DNA of 64,000 nt from Enterovibrio baiacu (GTDB lineage: Bacteria; Pseudomonadota; Gammaproteobacteria; Enterobacterales; Vibrionaceae). The position numbers and the translations under genes were made by a program. The notes under the pieces were generated by a model that was not told the DNA's origin, made no database searches, and saw only the letters and a program-made list of their open reading frames with translations. The stretch lies in NCBI RefSeq assembly GCF_004120195.1, contig NZ_SCHN01000009.1, positions 331,031-395,030 of the forward strand. The letters are read 5' to 3'. Below are positions 9,478-18,919 of this stretch, one piece after another; position 1 is the first letter of the stretch; each line of letters starts with the position of its first letter.

Positions 9478-9491
9478 TGAAAGCGCTTTCA
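9478..9491. promoter_or_regulatory. LacI-family operator before the regulator gene
   Basis: TGAAAGCGCTTTCA, a perfect 14-bp palindrome sharing the core of the site at 4810-4827. It lies 41 bases upstream of the regulator ATG, where it would allow autorepression. Confidence 0.78.
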
Positions 9492-9981
9492 TGGCCTTCT
9501 CTTTCACTACGCTGGTGGGCTGTTTAATTGTCCTTCGATTTCACAAAAAATATGGCGACGTTACTGTTCAACGTACGGTTTCGAATAAAGGCAAAACCCT
9601 TGCCAAGTTTTTCATGTTCTCACGTTTATGTCATCCAGCCATGTATGGAAGGGACAAACGAGAGAATTTCATCTATGCCCAATGATGGCGCGACTTACTG
9701 CAAATAGAAAGCATTTAGGGTCAGTCAAGTCGTGAAACGTGAGGCGGTTTGCCTATATCGCCTCGATATAACCATTTTAATATGCATGTAGTTTCTAACC
9801 TATTTCGTCATGACGTATCGTCCCAGAAAGGCGACTTTCTGAAATAAGCTGATTCGAGGCATTAAGGTGTGGGGCAATGAATCATAAATGAAACAGACTG
9901 ACGCGTATTTTGTAAGGAAACAGCCAGCGCCTTTGACGCTGGCATGGGATGCAGCGGCGTTAGCCACAATATAAGGAGGGA
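9492..9981. other. 490-base stretch without a recognised gene
   Basis: Apart from the operator just before it and the hairpin at 9923-9943, nothing was recognised. A 64-codon frame beginning at 9491 overlaps the operator and has no ribosome-binding site or family resemblance. Confidence 0.6.
9923..9943 (-). terminator. probable terminator of the DUF523 gene
   Basis: GCCAGCG (9923-9929) pairs with CGCTGGC (9937-9943) around a seven-base loop, 39 bases past the DUF523 stop codon. On the minus strand a weak T-rich tail (TGTTTCCTT) follows. Confidence 0.5.
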
Positions 9982-10464
9982 TTAGCGATTCACGAATTCA
10001 ATGGCGTTTTCTAATTCGAACTGGCTAAAGACAGTAATGCCATTTTCCCTGAGTAATGCCGTTGTTACGCCATGCCCTGCGATTTTTTCACCCGCGAATT
10101 CACCGTTGTAAATTTTGCTGCTACCGCAAGAAGGGCTGGCGTCCGTCAACACTGCAGCACGAATGTTGTTTTGCTTGCACAAAGCCAGTGCGTTCTGCGC
10201 ACCAACAACGAACGCGTCGGTGACATTCGCGCCCGTCTGGGTGATGACTTGAGCACGTTGTTCAATGACATCGATCCCCGCGCCTTGAACGATTTCTGCT
10301 GGCGTGCGAGGTGTAGAGAGGCCGCCGGACACTTCTGGGCAAATGGCAACGAATTCGACCAATTCGGACAACCGTTGAAATGAAAGAGAATCTAAACCGA
10401 GGTTGTTTCCGTCATAGCGAACATTTTGTCCAAGCAGACAAGCACTGATTAACACTTTTTCCAT
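9982..10464 (-). CDS. DUF523 family protein (YbbK-like)
   Basis: 160-residue cytoplasmic protein with the DUF523 hallmark near the N-terminus (ISACLLGQNVRYDG). PEVSGGLSTPR follows at about residue 44 and SPSCGSSKIYNGEF at about residue 110, with conserved cysteines in the first and last motifs. These are full-length features for this small family, whose biochemical role is not established. The gene stands alone, with its own terminator and a 250-base gap to the divergent hydrolase gene. Confidence 0.85.
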   Translation of the reverse strand: MEKVLISACLLGQNVRYDGNNLGLDSLSFQRLSELVEFVAICPEVSGGLSTPRTPAEIVQGAGIDVIEQRAQVITQTGANVTDAFVVGAQNALALCKQNNIRAAVLTDASPSCGSSKIYNGEFAGEKIAGHGVTTALLRENGITVFSQFELENAIEFVNR

Positions 10465-10714
10465 GAATAAGGTGTTTTAAAGGCAGATTGGGGTTGGGGG
10501 GATACTACCATCACTGGTTATTTCCGTCAGACAAAAACATCTTATTAATGATAATTTAGTTGAGACAAAGATGAGGAAAATCAAGGTCTACAGCGATTTA
10601 TTGTTGCTTGCTAACGCAATTCCGGCTCAGTTTTGGGAATTTTTTTCGCTCAGAAAGTTGAGAAAACGTGAATTCGGTCAAATAATTTAAGACTCACACG
10701 GAGGGAACAAGTCT

Positions 10715-11602
10715 ATGTCTCAAATGCTAGAGCAGTATCCAGTTATCAATGGCCGCGAAATTCATGTGAGGGCGTGGAACCCCGAAGGGGGCGAGACTGT
10801 CATCTGTTGGCACGGCTTGGCGCGTAACGGTATTGATTTCATGGCATTAGGCGAAGATTTGGCAGCCAAAGGCTACCGTGTTCTGGTGCCGGACACACTT
10901 GGAAGAGGCCTGTCTGAGTGGGCGCAAGACCCGATTAAAGAATACAACTACGCGAACTATACTGACTTGGCCGTGAAGTTGATGGATTTCTATTCCTGCG
11001 ACCGTGCGCATTGGGTAGGCACGAGCATGGGTGGCATCATTGGGATGTTGCTTGCCTCGAATCCCACACACGAATCGCGTATCAGTTCATTGATATTGAA
11101 CGATGTTGGCCCTGAAGTACCGGATGATGCCTTAAAACGTATCATCAGCTATGTGAAAACACCCATGACGTTTAAGCGTTACAGTGAGATCTACCAGTAT
11201 CTGCAAACCCTTTATCATCCATTTGGTTCTCACACCGCGGAGCAATGGCAAACCATGATTGGCGCGTCTGTTCGTCGGTTAGACAATGGGGCGTATACCA
11301 CACATTACGATCCAAGAATTTTGGATGCTTACTCAGAGAGTTCGCCATCAATGAACTTATGGCGTCAATTTGGAAAGCTCAAGCAACCGCTGATGCTTAT
11401 GCATGGTCTGCATTCTGATGTGCTGACGAAGCCGATTGTGAAGCACATGAGGGAGGTTCAGCCTACCATGTCAGTCAATTACTACTTGGGCTGCGGACAT
11501 GCGCCAAACTTGTTCTTTAAATCATACCGTCATGATGTCACGCACTTTATTGATACGCACCCCATCATCGATATGCAGGAAGAGCAACGCGATGCGAGTT
11601 AG
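10715..11602 (+). CDS. alpha/beta hydrolase
   Basis: 295-residue alpha/beta-fold hydrolase. The oxyanion-hole segment is CWHGLARNG (about 31-39). The nucleophile elbow is GTSMGG with Ser104. The probable acid is Asp235 in MHGLHSDVL, and the catalytic histidine is His262 in GCGHAPNLF. No signal peptide is visible, so it is probably cytoplasmic. ATG 10715 follows GGAGGGAAC. The substrate cannot be told from sequence, as the family includes esterases, C-C hydrolases and haloperoxidase-like proteins. The gene is monocistronic and tail to tail with speB. Confidence 0.88.
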   Translation: MSQMLEQYPVINGREIHVRAWNPEGGETVICWHGLARNGIDFMALGEDLAAKGYRVLVPDTLGRGLSEWAQDPIKEYNYANYTDLAVKLMDFYSCDRAHWVGTSMGGIIGMLLASNPTHESRISSLILNDVGPEVPDDALKRIISYVKTPMTFKRYSEIYQYLQTLYHPFGSHTAEQWQTMIGASVRRLDNGAYTTHYDPRILDAYSESSPSMNLWRQFGKLKQPLMLMHGLHSDVLTKPIVKHMREVQPTMSVNYYLGCGHAPNLFFKSYRHDVTHFIDTHPIIDMQEEQRDAS

Positions 11603-11713
11603 TCGCGGCTTCTCACGATACCTAAAACATTTCCTATTGCTTTGCATCGTCTGTCGTTGTGCACTTACCACTAACAGACGACGCAATGCGTTCAGGGACT
11701 ATTTTCCAAAAGC

Positions 11714-12634
11714 TCAGTGCTGACTCGATGCCCAAAGGTGTAAAAGCTCCGTTGCAATGGTTGCGCCGGCGAGCGCCGTGATTTCTGAGTTATCAAACGG
11801 CGGGCTGACCTCCACCACATCCATCCCCACAAGGTTGATGCCTAGTAACCCTCTCAAGATCCGAAGCGCTTTGTCTGAAGTGATTCCGCCGACCACAGGT
11901 GTGCCGGTTCCCGGCGCGTAAGCAGGGTCGAGGCAATCAATATCAAACGTAATGTAAACCGGCATGTCTCCCACAATCGCTTTGATATGAATTGCAATGT
12001 CATCGGGTGTCATGTCATTGGCGGCTTCTGCACAAATCACGTTAAAACCATGCCCGTCTTTTTCATAGTCAGTACGGATGCCGACTTGCACTGATTTGTT
12101 TGCATCAATCAGCCCTTCGCGCGGCGCATGGTAGAACATGGTGCCGTGATCATATCGGCTGCCTTGGCTGTACGTGTCGGTATGCGCGTCAAAGTGAATC
12201 AACGCCATCACACCGTGTTTATCGTGGTGCGCGCGAAGCAAGGGCAGGGTAATGAAATGGTCGCCGCCGAGTGAAAGCAAGGTTTTGCCCGATGCCAATA
12301 TTTTGGTCGCAGCGCCAGCGGCTGTGTTGCAAAAGTCTTCGCTGTCGCCACAGGTAAAGATCAGGTCACCCGCATCAACAATGTTGCAACGTTCACGCAG
12401 ATCAAACGGCCACGGATACCGATGGCCTTCCCACGCCAAATTGACAGATGCACGACGCACGGCATCTGGGCCTAATCGCGCGCCTGAACGGCCCGTTGTG
12501 GCCATGTCATAAGGCATGCCGAGCACAACAACATCTGCGTCTACTTGAGTGGGATCTTGCACCATGGGTAAGCGAAGAAATGAGTAGGCATTCGAGTAAA
12601 GGGAATCATCTTTTCGAGCGAATATATTTTCCAT
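11714..12634 (-). CDS. speB: agmatinase
   Basis: 306 residues, the usual length of enterobacterial SpeB, when started at the ATG at 12634. A GTG fifteen bases upstream is also in frame. The ureohydrolase metal motifs are complete: GGDHF (near residue 117), HFDAHTD (near 140) and [17 protein letters not shown] (near 220), which supply the two-Mn site. The enzyme hydrolyses agmatine to putrescine and urea in polyamine synthesis. The N-terminal FLRLPM and [13 protein letters not shown] segments closely follow E. coli SpeB. No arginine decarboxylase gene lies beside it here. Confidence 0.95.
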   Translation of the reverse strand: MENIFARKDDSLYSNAYSFLRLPMVQDPTQVDADVVVLGMPYDMATTGRSGARLGPDAVRRASVNLAWEGHRYPWPFDLRERCNIVDAGDLIFTCGDSEDFCNTAAGAATKILASGKTLLSLGGDHFITLPLLRAHHDKHGVMALIHFDAHTDTYSQGSRYDHGTMFYHAPREGLIDANKSVQVGIRTDYEKDGHGFNVICAEAANDMTPDDIAIHIKAIVGDMPVYITFDIDCLDPAYAPGTGTPVVGGITSDKALRILRGLLGINLVGMDVVEVSPPFDNSEITALAGATIATELLHLWASSQH

Positions 12635-12989
12635 AGCAATGACTCTCACGTGTTTTCATTTCAGTGTTCGTGAAACAAAGATTTTAGCTGACATTTTTAT
12701 CAATGATTTTTTCGAGAGTAAGAACTTGATGCAAACTCTCTTAGTCTGATGCGTTGAGGGGAGGGCTTCGATGATGGCTCGCTATCCGGCAACGGGGCGA
12801 AGTGCATTTTTATGCGGTTGAACGGTATCGTATGCAAGATGGACGCGAGTTTTGCAATGTTTAAACCGCCGACGTGATGGATGTTGGCTTTGTTTTGTTC
12901 TGACTGATTAAATTAACATAGATGCCTTAATTGTTGGTCTATATAGAAAGGATTATCTATTTCAGCTATCGAACATTGAGGGAGCAAGT
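12635..12989. other. 355-base divergent promoter region of speB and the patatin gene
   Basis: No gene was recognised. The stretch must hold the two divergent promoters. No clear operator was identified. Confidence 0.5.
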
Positions 12990-14129
12990 ATGGCAAGGTC
13001 ACGGACAAAGAAAAAACCAAAAGTTTGTTTGGTGTTACAGGGTGGCGGCGCGCTGGGGGCGTATCATATCGGCGCGTACAAAGCGCTGGAAGAAGCGGGA
13101 TTTACGCCTGACTGGTTTGCAGGCATTTCCATTGGAGCGCTGAATGCCGCAGTGCTCGCAGGTAATGCACCAGAACAACGCCTAGAAAAACTGGACGCTT
13201 TCTGGCAGCGAATTTCTCGCCCGGGCACTGATGCGCTGCTTCTGCCTTCCATGGCTGCGAGCTTCAACATGGCCAGTGTTTCCCAAGCGCTGACATTTGG
13301 CCAGCCTGATTTCTTTGTCCCACGTGCCATTAACCCTTGGGTGGCTTCACCGGGCGAGGCTGCGACAAGTTTCTACGACACAACACCGTTGTTTTCCACG
13401 CTCAACGAACTGGTGGATTTTGAACTCATCAACAGCAATAGCAGTGGTGTCCGCCTTACGGTTGGTGCAACGCGCGTAACGGACGGCGAATTGGTTTTCT
13501 TTGACAGCGAATCCGACACGTTTACCGCCGCACACCCGATTGCCAGTGGCTCGCTACCCCCAGGCTTCCCTGCGACACAGATTGGCAATGACCATTATTG
13601 GGACGGTGGCGTGGTATCCAACACGCCGTTAAATGGCATTCTGGACTTGGCGGAAGACGAAGATTTGTTGATTTTCATGGTCGACCTGTGGAATGCCAAT
13701 GGCGAGTTACCGCAAACCATGAGCGAAGTGCTGTGGCGAGAGAAAGAAATACAGTATGCGAGCCGCACATGCGCGCACATTGAAGCGCTAATTGCTAAGA
13801 AAAACTTAGATCAATTGCTGGCTCATTCCCCAGCGGTTGTTGATAGCAAGCAAGTGCCAGACGTTACCAACCTAAAAGACGGCCCCAAGATCGATATTGT
13901 GCACATCACGTTTGAACCGCTTGCTGGGCATAACCCAATGAGCGATACCGAGTTCTCTCGACGTTCGATTCGTTTACGCAGCGATGCAGGCTATGAAGAC
14001 ATGAAGCAAGCGATAGACGCTTCCCCCTGGACGCAAGAAAATGAAGGACTGCCTGCTCATGTATACCGACGAGCTAAAGATGGAAGTTGGTTAAAGGCGA
14101 GCAAGAGTAAGTTGAAGAAAGTGTCTTAG
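12990..14129 (+). CDS. patatin-like phospholipase (DUF3734-type C-terminus)
   Basis: 379-residue patatin-family acyl hydrolase. The oxyanion loop GGGALG is at 18-23. The GxSxG elbow is GISIG with Ser47, and the catalytic Asp is Asp205 in DGG (205-207), so the Ser-Asp dyad is intact. The C-terminal 150 residues (PKIDIVHITFEP, SDAGYEDMKQAI) resemble the DUF3734 extension found in many proteobacterial patatins. No signal peptide is present and a basic N-terminus (ARSRTKKKPK) is seen, so the protein is probably cytosolic or peripheral at the membrane. ATG 12990 follows GAGGGAG. The lipid substrate is not known. Confidence 0.9.
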   Translation: MARSRTKKKPKVCLVLQGGGALGAYHIGAYKALEEAGFTPDWFAGISIGALNAAVLAGNAPEQRLEKLDAFWQRISRPGTDALLLPSMAASFNMASVSQALTFGQPDFFVPRAINPWVASPGEAATSFYDTTPLFSTLNELVDFELINSNSSGVRLTVGATRVTDGELVFFDSESDTFTAAHPIASGSLPPGFPATQIGNDHYWDGGVVSNTPLNGILDLAEDEDLLIFMVDLWNANGELPQTMSEVLWREKEIQYASRTCAHIEALIAKKNLDQLLAHSPAVVDSKQVPDVTNLKDGPKIDIVHITFEPLAGHNPMSDTEFSRRSIRLRSDAGYEDMKQAIDASPWTQENEGLPAHVYRRAKDGSWLKASKSKLKKVS

Positions 14130-14142
14130 AAAGAGAACGAAG

Positions 14143-14176
14143 AGCCCACCTAAAATGCTTCTGAGGTGGGCTTTTT
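14143..14176 (+). terminator. rho-independent terminator after the patatin gene
   Basis: AGCCCACCT (14143-14151) pairs with AGGTGGGCT (14164-14172), followed by TTTT. It lies between convergent genes. Confidence 0.88.
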
Positions 14177-14191
14177 AGATGCGTTGAAATA

Positions 14192-14767
14192 TCAAAATCT
14201 GAATTTAACACCAAGGTTGAAGGTGTTGATATCAGCATCGATATCATCTGCAAATTCTACCTTCGCTGCTTTGTAGCCTGCAGTTACCATTACGTTTTGG
14301 GAAAAGCTGTAGCCTGCCTCAATCCCATAGGTATATCCAAATTCACTATCACTGATGCTAACAGTTGTACCATTTGATGTTCCTTCTGCATCATAGCTGT
14401 AAGAGCCGGCACCCAGAACACCTGATACAGAAAAACCCGAATCACTAAAGTAGTACGTGGGTTTAAAGCTAAGAACAATTGCAGAGAGGCTCGCTTCGAC
14501 ATCAACCCCACCTTCTGAAATCGAACCATCGCCAAAATCATTGATTGATGCTTCAAACCCGAAATCGATATCTTTACTGATCGGAAGAAGATAGCCCATG
14601 TTGATATTGAAACCGCCAGATCGATCGTAGGTTCGAGCTGTGCCGTCGTTAACGTCATATTCCGATGAGAGGAAATCAATACCAATGTATAGGTCGTTGT
14701 CATTTGCATATGCAGCTGAAGGTGCTGTAACTGCAAGTAATAAAAGCGCTTTCTTAATGAAACTCAT
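14192..14767 (-). CDS. outer-membrane beta-barrel protein
   Basis: 191-residue exported protein. The signal peptide (MSFIKKALLLLAVTAPSAAYA) is cleaved after Ala-Tyr-Ala. The mature part alternates hydrophobic and polar residues in eight or so amphipathic strands (GIDFLSSEYDV, GFEASINDFGDG, YGIEAGYSFSQNVMVTAGYK). It ends in KFRF, the aromatic C-terminal signature for BAM-dependent barrels. Size suits an OmpX/opacity-type eight-stranded barrel. A LacI-type palindrome lies 117 bases upstream of the start (14884-14899), matching the sites of the phosphorylase regulon about 10 kb away. That hints at a role in sugar uptake or surface response. Function is otherwise unknown. Confidence 0.85.
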   Translation of the reverse strand: MSFIKKALLLLAVTAPSAAYANDNDLYIGIDFLSSEYDVNDGTARTYDRSGGFNINMGYLLPISKDIDFGFEASINDFGDGSISEGGVDVEASLSAIVLSFKPTYYFSDSGFSVSGVLGAGSYSYDAEGTSNGTTVSISDSEFGYTYGIEAGYSFSQNVMVTAGYKAAKVEFADDIDADINTFNLGVKFRF

Positions 14768-14883
14768 GTTAGTTCCCTTTAACAGCCAATCTAAATGTCC
14801 TTGTGATGAGGCACGAAATCACTCATCAGTTAACACAACGATAACAAATGTTCTTGTCGGCCAGTGACTCTGATTTGAGAATG

Positions 14884-14899
14884 AAGAAAGCGCTTTCTT
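14884..14899. promoter_or_regulatory. LacI-family operator before the barrel-protein gene
   Basis: AAGAAAGCGCTTTCTT, a perfect 16-bp palindrome, identical over 16 bases to the centre of the site at 4810-4827. It lies in the upstream region of the minus-strand outer-membrane gene. Confidence 0.75.
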
Positions 14900-14956
14900 G
14901 TTTCGGATGAAATCGTACGATTGCAGATCGGTAGATGTATAAGCCGACGCTTAATG

Positions 14957-14979
14957 AAAAAAAGCCCCATAAAGGGGCT
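14957..14979 (-). terminator. terminator of the chemoreceptor gene
   Basis: AGCCCC (14963-14968) pairs with GGGGCT (14974-14979). Read on the minus strand the stem is followed by a run of seven T residues. It is placed just past the stop of the gene ending at 15001. Confidence 0.85.
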
Positions 14980-15000
14980 ATTTCGTTGTGAGGCTTTGTT

Positions 15001-16635
15001 TTAAATCGTTTGCGAGATCTTAAATCGACTCACAGATTGGTTAAACTTACTGACCAAACCATTTACCTCTCGCGCTGAACCTTGCACGTCTGATGCGGAA
15101 CGGTGGTTGTTTGATGCCATGTCGGCGATATGTTGGATACGATTAGCAAGCTCACGGTTTGCGCTGGATTGTTCATGCAAAGCGCCTGATACATCGTCGA
15201 TGATGTGAATAAGATCCTGCGACATTTGGTGCATCTCGCGAACCCGTTGTTCTGCTTCATGGGTTTGCGACATGTTGCTGTTCACCACGGTCACGCTTTC
15301 TTCAATATGACCGACGGTGGTTTCGATGCCCGTTCGGAGCTCTTGAATCGTCGACGCAATTTGTTTCGTCGAATCTGATGTTCTTACAGCGAGGTTTCTG
15401 ACTTCATCTGCAACGACAGCAAACCCGCGCCCTTGGTCACCCGCACGAGCGGCTTCAATGGCTGCGTTCAACGCCAGCAGGTTGGTTTGCTCTGCGACAT
15501 CGTTTATCACGCTAATAATGCCTTCAATCTCTTTCGAGTGATGATCAAGCTCAGACACCGCAGAACTCGAACGCTGAGACTTTTCTGACATCTGATCCAT
15601 GTTAGAAATCGTGGCGCGCATGGTGGAGGCACCTTGCTTCGCTTGCACACCACTTTCGTTAGACAGCGATTTCATTTTATCAGCATCGTGAGAAATGATG
15701 CTGATGCTCTCAGCAAACTGTTCAACCAAGGCTGCAATGCTGCCTGTATCTTGCGATTGCTGAGTAGAAGCACCGACGATGTGATCAGAGAGGTTTTCGA
15801 GCTTAGAAACTTCCTGATTAAGCTGATTCGCACCTTGTGATATGCCAAGTAACGTTTCTTCAAATGCATTCATGAGATTGTTAAACGCGCGACCTAAATC
15901 AGTGATTTCATTCTTGCCGTTCAAACGAGAGCGTACGGTTAAATCAAGATTCACCTCAGCCGTTTGTAACATGGTTTTCAGACGGTTTATTGGTGACGTA
16001 ATGCTGTGGGCAATGGATGTTGATAGGCCAATGAGGATAAGTGCAATGAGGGCAACCAGAAGCAGCAAACGTTGTACGTCTTGATAAAAAGTTGCGTCCA
16101 AGTCATCGACATATAACCCGGTGTTTAACACCCAGCCCCACGGAGAGAAAGGCAGTGAATAGGCGATTTTAGGGTAGGGTGTTTCATCTGAACCTGTCTT
16201 CTTCCAGTGGTAAGCGACAAAACCACCGCCGTTTTTAGCCATCTCGACCTGTTCACGAATGATGTAAACACCATTGACGTCTTGAAGAGATTTGAGGTCC
16301 CTGCCGATAAGGCTGGCAGTGATAGGGTGGTGAACCATGGTTGAGTTCATATCATAAATCATGAAATAGCCGTTATCACCGTAGCGCATAGCATCTAAAG
16401 CGCTAATGGCGCGTTGCTTGGCTTCTTCCATTGATATGTCACCCGCTAACGCTTGCTGGTGGAGTTTTGTAACCAGGGTTTCGGCGGTCTCAACGAGCAC
16501 TTGAATTTGGTTTTTTCTCTCATCCAACAGGTTCTCATGTTTGATCATGAGAGACACAATGGTGACTGAAATTAACGACAGTACCGATATCACAATGATC
16601 AGAGATAACCGTTGCCGTATTGAAAGGGCTCTCAT
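15001..16635 (-). CDS. methyl-accepting chemotaxis protein (single Cache sensor)
   Basis: 544-residue transmembrane chemoreceptor. The first membrane helix is at about residues 10-30. A periplasmic sCache_2-like domain covers about 35-185 ([39 protein letters not shown]). The second helix is at about 190-210, a HAMP domain follows, and the cytoplasmic signalling domain holds the highly conserved hairpin tip ([20 protein letters not shown]). sCache_2 domains commonly bind small carboxylates or amines, but the ligand here is unknown. The gene is monocistronic with its own terminator. It acts through CheA/CheW at the cell pole. Confidence 0.95.
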   Translation of the reverse strand: MRALSIRQRLSLIIVISVLSLISVTIVSLMIKHENLLDERKNQIQVLVETAETLVTKLHQQALAGDISMEEAKQRAISALDAMRYGDNGYFMIYDMNSTMVHHPITASLIGRDLKSLQDVNGVYIIREQVEMAKNGGGFVAYHWKKTGSDETPYPKIAYSLPFSPWGWVLNTGLYVDDLDATFYQDVQRLLLLVALIALILIGLSTSIAHSITSPINRLKTMLQTAEVNLDLTVRSRLNGKNEITDLGRAFNNLMNAFEETLLGISQGANQLNQEVSKLENLSDHIVGASTQQSQDTGSIAALVEQFAESISIISHDADKMKSLSNESGVQAKQGASTMRATISNMDQMSEKSQRSSSAVSELDHHSKEIEGIISVINDVAEQTNLLALNAAIEAARAGDQGRGFAVVADEVRNLAVRTSDSTKQIASTIQELRTGIETTVGHIEESVTVVNSNMSQTHEAEQRVREMHQMSQDLIHIIDDVSGALHEQSSANRELANRIQHIADMASNNHRSASDVQGSAREVNGLVSKFNQSVSRFKISQTI

Positions 16636-16850
16636 AGGGTCCGTCCTCTATTCTTCGTTTAAATGATTCAAATAATGAATAAATACAGCATTGAGTCTAG
16701 CAACGAAGAATCACTTCGCTCGTTTTTTATACATATAGTTTGATAACGAGACGTGACAGTTGAATGAAATGCTTTTTGTTGGCAAAAATAGACAAAATGA
16801 TTAGCGTGCTTACACCGATTATTGCTCTTACATTGTTATAGGAACGAAGA

Positions 16851-17117
16851 ATGATGAATAACAAAATGACGGGCTTTCTTGCGATGTCTCTTGGTGCCTT
16901 ATTGATTGGGTGTAGCGCGACCGAAGAAAGCACATCTACAGCGCCATCACTGAACATGGCTAACCCTGCTTCAGTGTATTGCGACAGTGTGGGCGGAACA
17001 TCGAAAACGCGAAAAGATGAAGCGGGCAATGCGATGAGTATGTGCCAGCTGCCTGATGGGACGGTCGTTGAGGAATGGGCCTTGTACCGAGAAAATCACG
17101 GTGACAATGCCAAATAG
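16851..17117 (+). CDS. DUF333 lipoprotein
   Basis: 88-residue small lipoprotein with a signal sequence and lipobox LIGC (Cys21). A DUF333 domain follows (NPASVYCDSVGG, CQLPDGTVVEEWALYREN), with the two conserved cysteines and the W-x-L-Y ending. DUF333 proteins are often labelled putative hemolysins, but that function is not demonstrated. ATG 16851 follows AGGAACG, and a second ATG is immediately downstream. Monocistronic. Confidence 0.88.
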   Translation: MMNNKMTGFLAMSLGALLIGCSATEESTSTAPSLNMANPASVYCDSVGGTSKTRKDEAGNAMSMCQLPDGTVVEEWALYRENHGDNAK

Positions 17118-17326
17118 GCTTGGTGAATGGATGTGAACGCATCGTAAGTTGTGTTGCTGTTTTTTGTGTTACGGGTTGCGTGATAGGGGTGGTTTGGTTA
17201 ATGGGTGATGGTGATAGAAGCGTTTCCACTTAAAAAGTGTGCCTATATCACATTTGGCTATATGCGAGTGTCAGCCTTTGGTTTAGACTAGCGCGTCTTT
17301 ACCCATTCCAACCGAGGTAATAAAAC

Positions 17327-17662
17327 ATGTCTTTACCAAATTGCCCACAGTGCAACTCAGAATACACTTACGAAGATGGCGCACTATACGTATGCCCAGA
17401 GTGTGGTCACGAGTGGTCTCAAGATGCATCTGCAGATGCTGACGACGTAAAAATCATCAAAGATTCGAACGGCAACGTTCTTCAAGATGGCGACACTGTA
17501 ACGGTTATCAAAGACCTGAAAGTGAAAGGTTCTTCACTGGTTGTTAAAGTGGGTACCAAAGTGAAAAACATCCGCCTTGTGGATGGCGACCACGACATCG
17601 ATTGTAAAATTGACGGCGTTGGTGCGATGAAACTGAAATCGGAATTCGTGAAGAAGGTGTAA
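17327..17662 (+). CDS. yjdM: zinc-ribbon protein YjdM (PhnA family)
   Basis: 111 residues, the same length as E. coli YjdM/PhnA. The N-terminal zinc ribbon has cysteine pairs Cys6/Cys9 and Cys23/Cys26 (CPQC, CPEC). The C-terminal SH3-like part reads [32 protein letters not shown] and ends [11 protein letters not shown], almost identical in pattern to the E. coli protein. Despite the historical phn name it is not a phosphonate-cleaving enzyme of the C-P lyase path, and its role is unclear. Stand-alone gene with RBS GAGGTAA and a strong terminator. Confidence 0.95.
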   Translation: MSLPNCPQCNSEYTYEDGALYVCPECGHEWSQDASADADDVKIIKDSNGNVLQDGDTVTVIKDLKVKGSSLVVKVGTKVKNIRLVDGDHDIDCKIDGVGAMKLKSEFVKKV

Positions 17663-17706
17663 TTCACCTGTCTCGCATCATGTTGTCGCGTTGACGATAT
17701 GAAAAG

Positions 17707-17733
17707 AACCGCGCCGTTGAGCGCGGTTTTTTT
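17707..17733. terminator. rho-independent terminator between yjdM and the TauE-type gene
   Basis: AACCGCGC (17707-17714) pairs with GCGCGGTT (17721-17728) and is followed by T5. It serves convergent genes. Confidence 0.92.
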
Positions 17734-17758
17734 ATGGGCAAGATTCTTGGAGCGTGTG

Positions 17759-18571
17759 TTAGCTCATCACCATGTTGACTGCCATGGCTAACAATAATAC
17801 GGCAAAGACTTTTTTGATGGTTGGAACGGGCAGGTGATGTGTCGCTTTGGCTCCTAAAGGGGCAGTAAACCAAGATGTACAAACAATGCCGAATAAAGCG
17901 GGAAGATAGACAAAACCCAAAAAACCGTCCGCTAAAGCGAAGTGCGCACTTCCCGAACTGATGTAACCAACAGAGCCGAACAATGCGATCACAATGCCGC
18001 ATGCCGAGGCGCACCCAATGGCCTTTTTCATATCCAGTGAGAAAAACGTTAATAGAGGAACCAAAAGCGCACCACCACCGATACCGATCATGGCAGACAA
18101 ACCGCCCGTGATGGTCGTGAGTAAGGTTAACACGCCTTTATTGGGCATTTGACGATCAGTCGCGGCATCATTCTTACGGCTGCTGTAAAACATTTTCAAT
18201 GCGATAAGCACAACGCTCACGGCAAACACTGTGCGCACCACATCCTCAGGCAGCAGTGCCGCCATAAATCCGCTGATCAACGCGCCAAGGGCAACACCTG
18301 TCATTATCCAGGGGGCTAAATCCCAAGGGACATTGCCGTTCTTATGGTGAGCGAGTGCAGAGGACGTTGACGTGAATAATATCGATGCCAGTGAGGTCGC
18401 GATCGCAACGATGACGACTTGCTCAGAAGGTAAAATCGCAAAATGAAGCAAGATGCCACTGAGAACAGGGACAATAACAAGGCCTCCGCCAATACCTAAC
18501 AGCCCAGCTAAAAAACCGACACCACTGCCCAGCAGCGCGCAGTAGATAAACAACAATAGCAATTCACTCAT
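17759..18571 (-). CDS. TauE/SafE family membrane permease (anion or sulfite exporter type)
   Basis: 270-residue integral membrane protein with about eight hydrophobic helices and the two family half-repeats starting GFLAGLLGIGGGLVIVPVL and GLSAMIGIGGGALLVPLL. TauE/SafE proteins are thought to move sulfite, sulfoacetate or related organic anions out of the cell. Whether this copy serves the sulfonate cluster 34 kb away is unknown. It is convergent with yjdM and divergent from the mesX gene. Confidence 0.88.
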   Translation of the reverse strand: MSELLLLFIYCALLGSGVGFLAGLLGIGGGLVIVPVLSGILLHFAILPSEQVVIVAIATSLASILFTSTSSALAHHKNGNVPWDLAPWIMTGVALGALISGFMAALLPEDVVRTVFAVSVVLIALKMFYSSRKNDAATDRQMPNKGVLTLLTTITGGLSAMIGIGGGALLVPLLTFFSLDMKKAIGCASACGIVIALFGSVGYISSGSAHFALADGFLGFVYLPALFGIVCTSWFTAPLGAKATHHLPVPTIKKVFAVLLLAMAVNMVMS

Positions 18572-18682
18572 TCAATTCACTTTTTAATATTTATGGGAGG
18601 TTAAAAATAAATACCGTTCAATCCGTATTTTGGATTGTGAATATAACCGACCGTTGGTGATGTTTTCAAATGAAATAGATCA

Positions 18683-18695
18683 TGAATATTTCTCA
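18683..18695. promoter_or_regulatory. possible second MetR site (one mismatch)
   Basis: TGAATATTTCTCA matches TGAA-N5-TTCA with one mismatch. It also sits within a TCATGA...TCATGA repeat (18680-18698). Pairs of such sites are typical before metE in enteric bacteria. Confidence 0.4.
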
Positions 18696-18821
18696 TGATG
18701 ATAGTGAAGTAAAACCATTGTAAATCTGATTTTTAACCACGTATAAATTAAATTGTCTTTCGAGTTTAGATAAATATAACCGCGTTAAATAGTGGGTTAT
18801 AAGCATGTTTATGATGGACGC

Positions 18822-18834
18822 TGAAAATTTTTCA
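18822..18834. promoter_or_regulatory. candidate MetR-binding site
   Basis: TGAAAATTTTTCA is an exact match to the known MetR consensus TGAA-N5-TTCA. It lies 86 bases upstream of mesX, whose neighbour encodes a methionine synthase. A site this short can occur by chance in AT-rich DNA, but the context is apt. Confidence 0.6.
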
Positions 18835-18919
18835 TTCCGAGCGTGAGTGCCGTGAAGAGCAGAACTCTCGGAAACAAGCAAATTTAAGCCGTTGGTTAAG
18901 AAAAGGGTGTCAGATTACG

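Larger units (their letters stand above)
18572..18919. other. 348-base divergent regulatory region upstream of mesX
   Basis: No gene was recognised. It is AT-rich and holds two MetR-like sites, annotated separately. A 62-codon minus-strand frame in it lacks support. Confidence 0.6.

Noticed and set aside
9491..9685. 64-codon plus-strand frame after the LacI operator
   Set aside because: It begins on the operator itself, has no ribosome-binding site and resembles no family.
14742..14753. Further AAAAGCGCTTTC match to the LacI core
   Set aside because: It lies in the signal-peptide codons Lys-Lys-Ala-Leu of the barrel gene and is only partly palindromic, so codon use explains it.
18693..18881. 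62-codon minus-strand frame in the mesX upstream region
   Set aside because: AT-rich regulatory region, no RBS, overlaps the MetR-like site.
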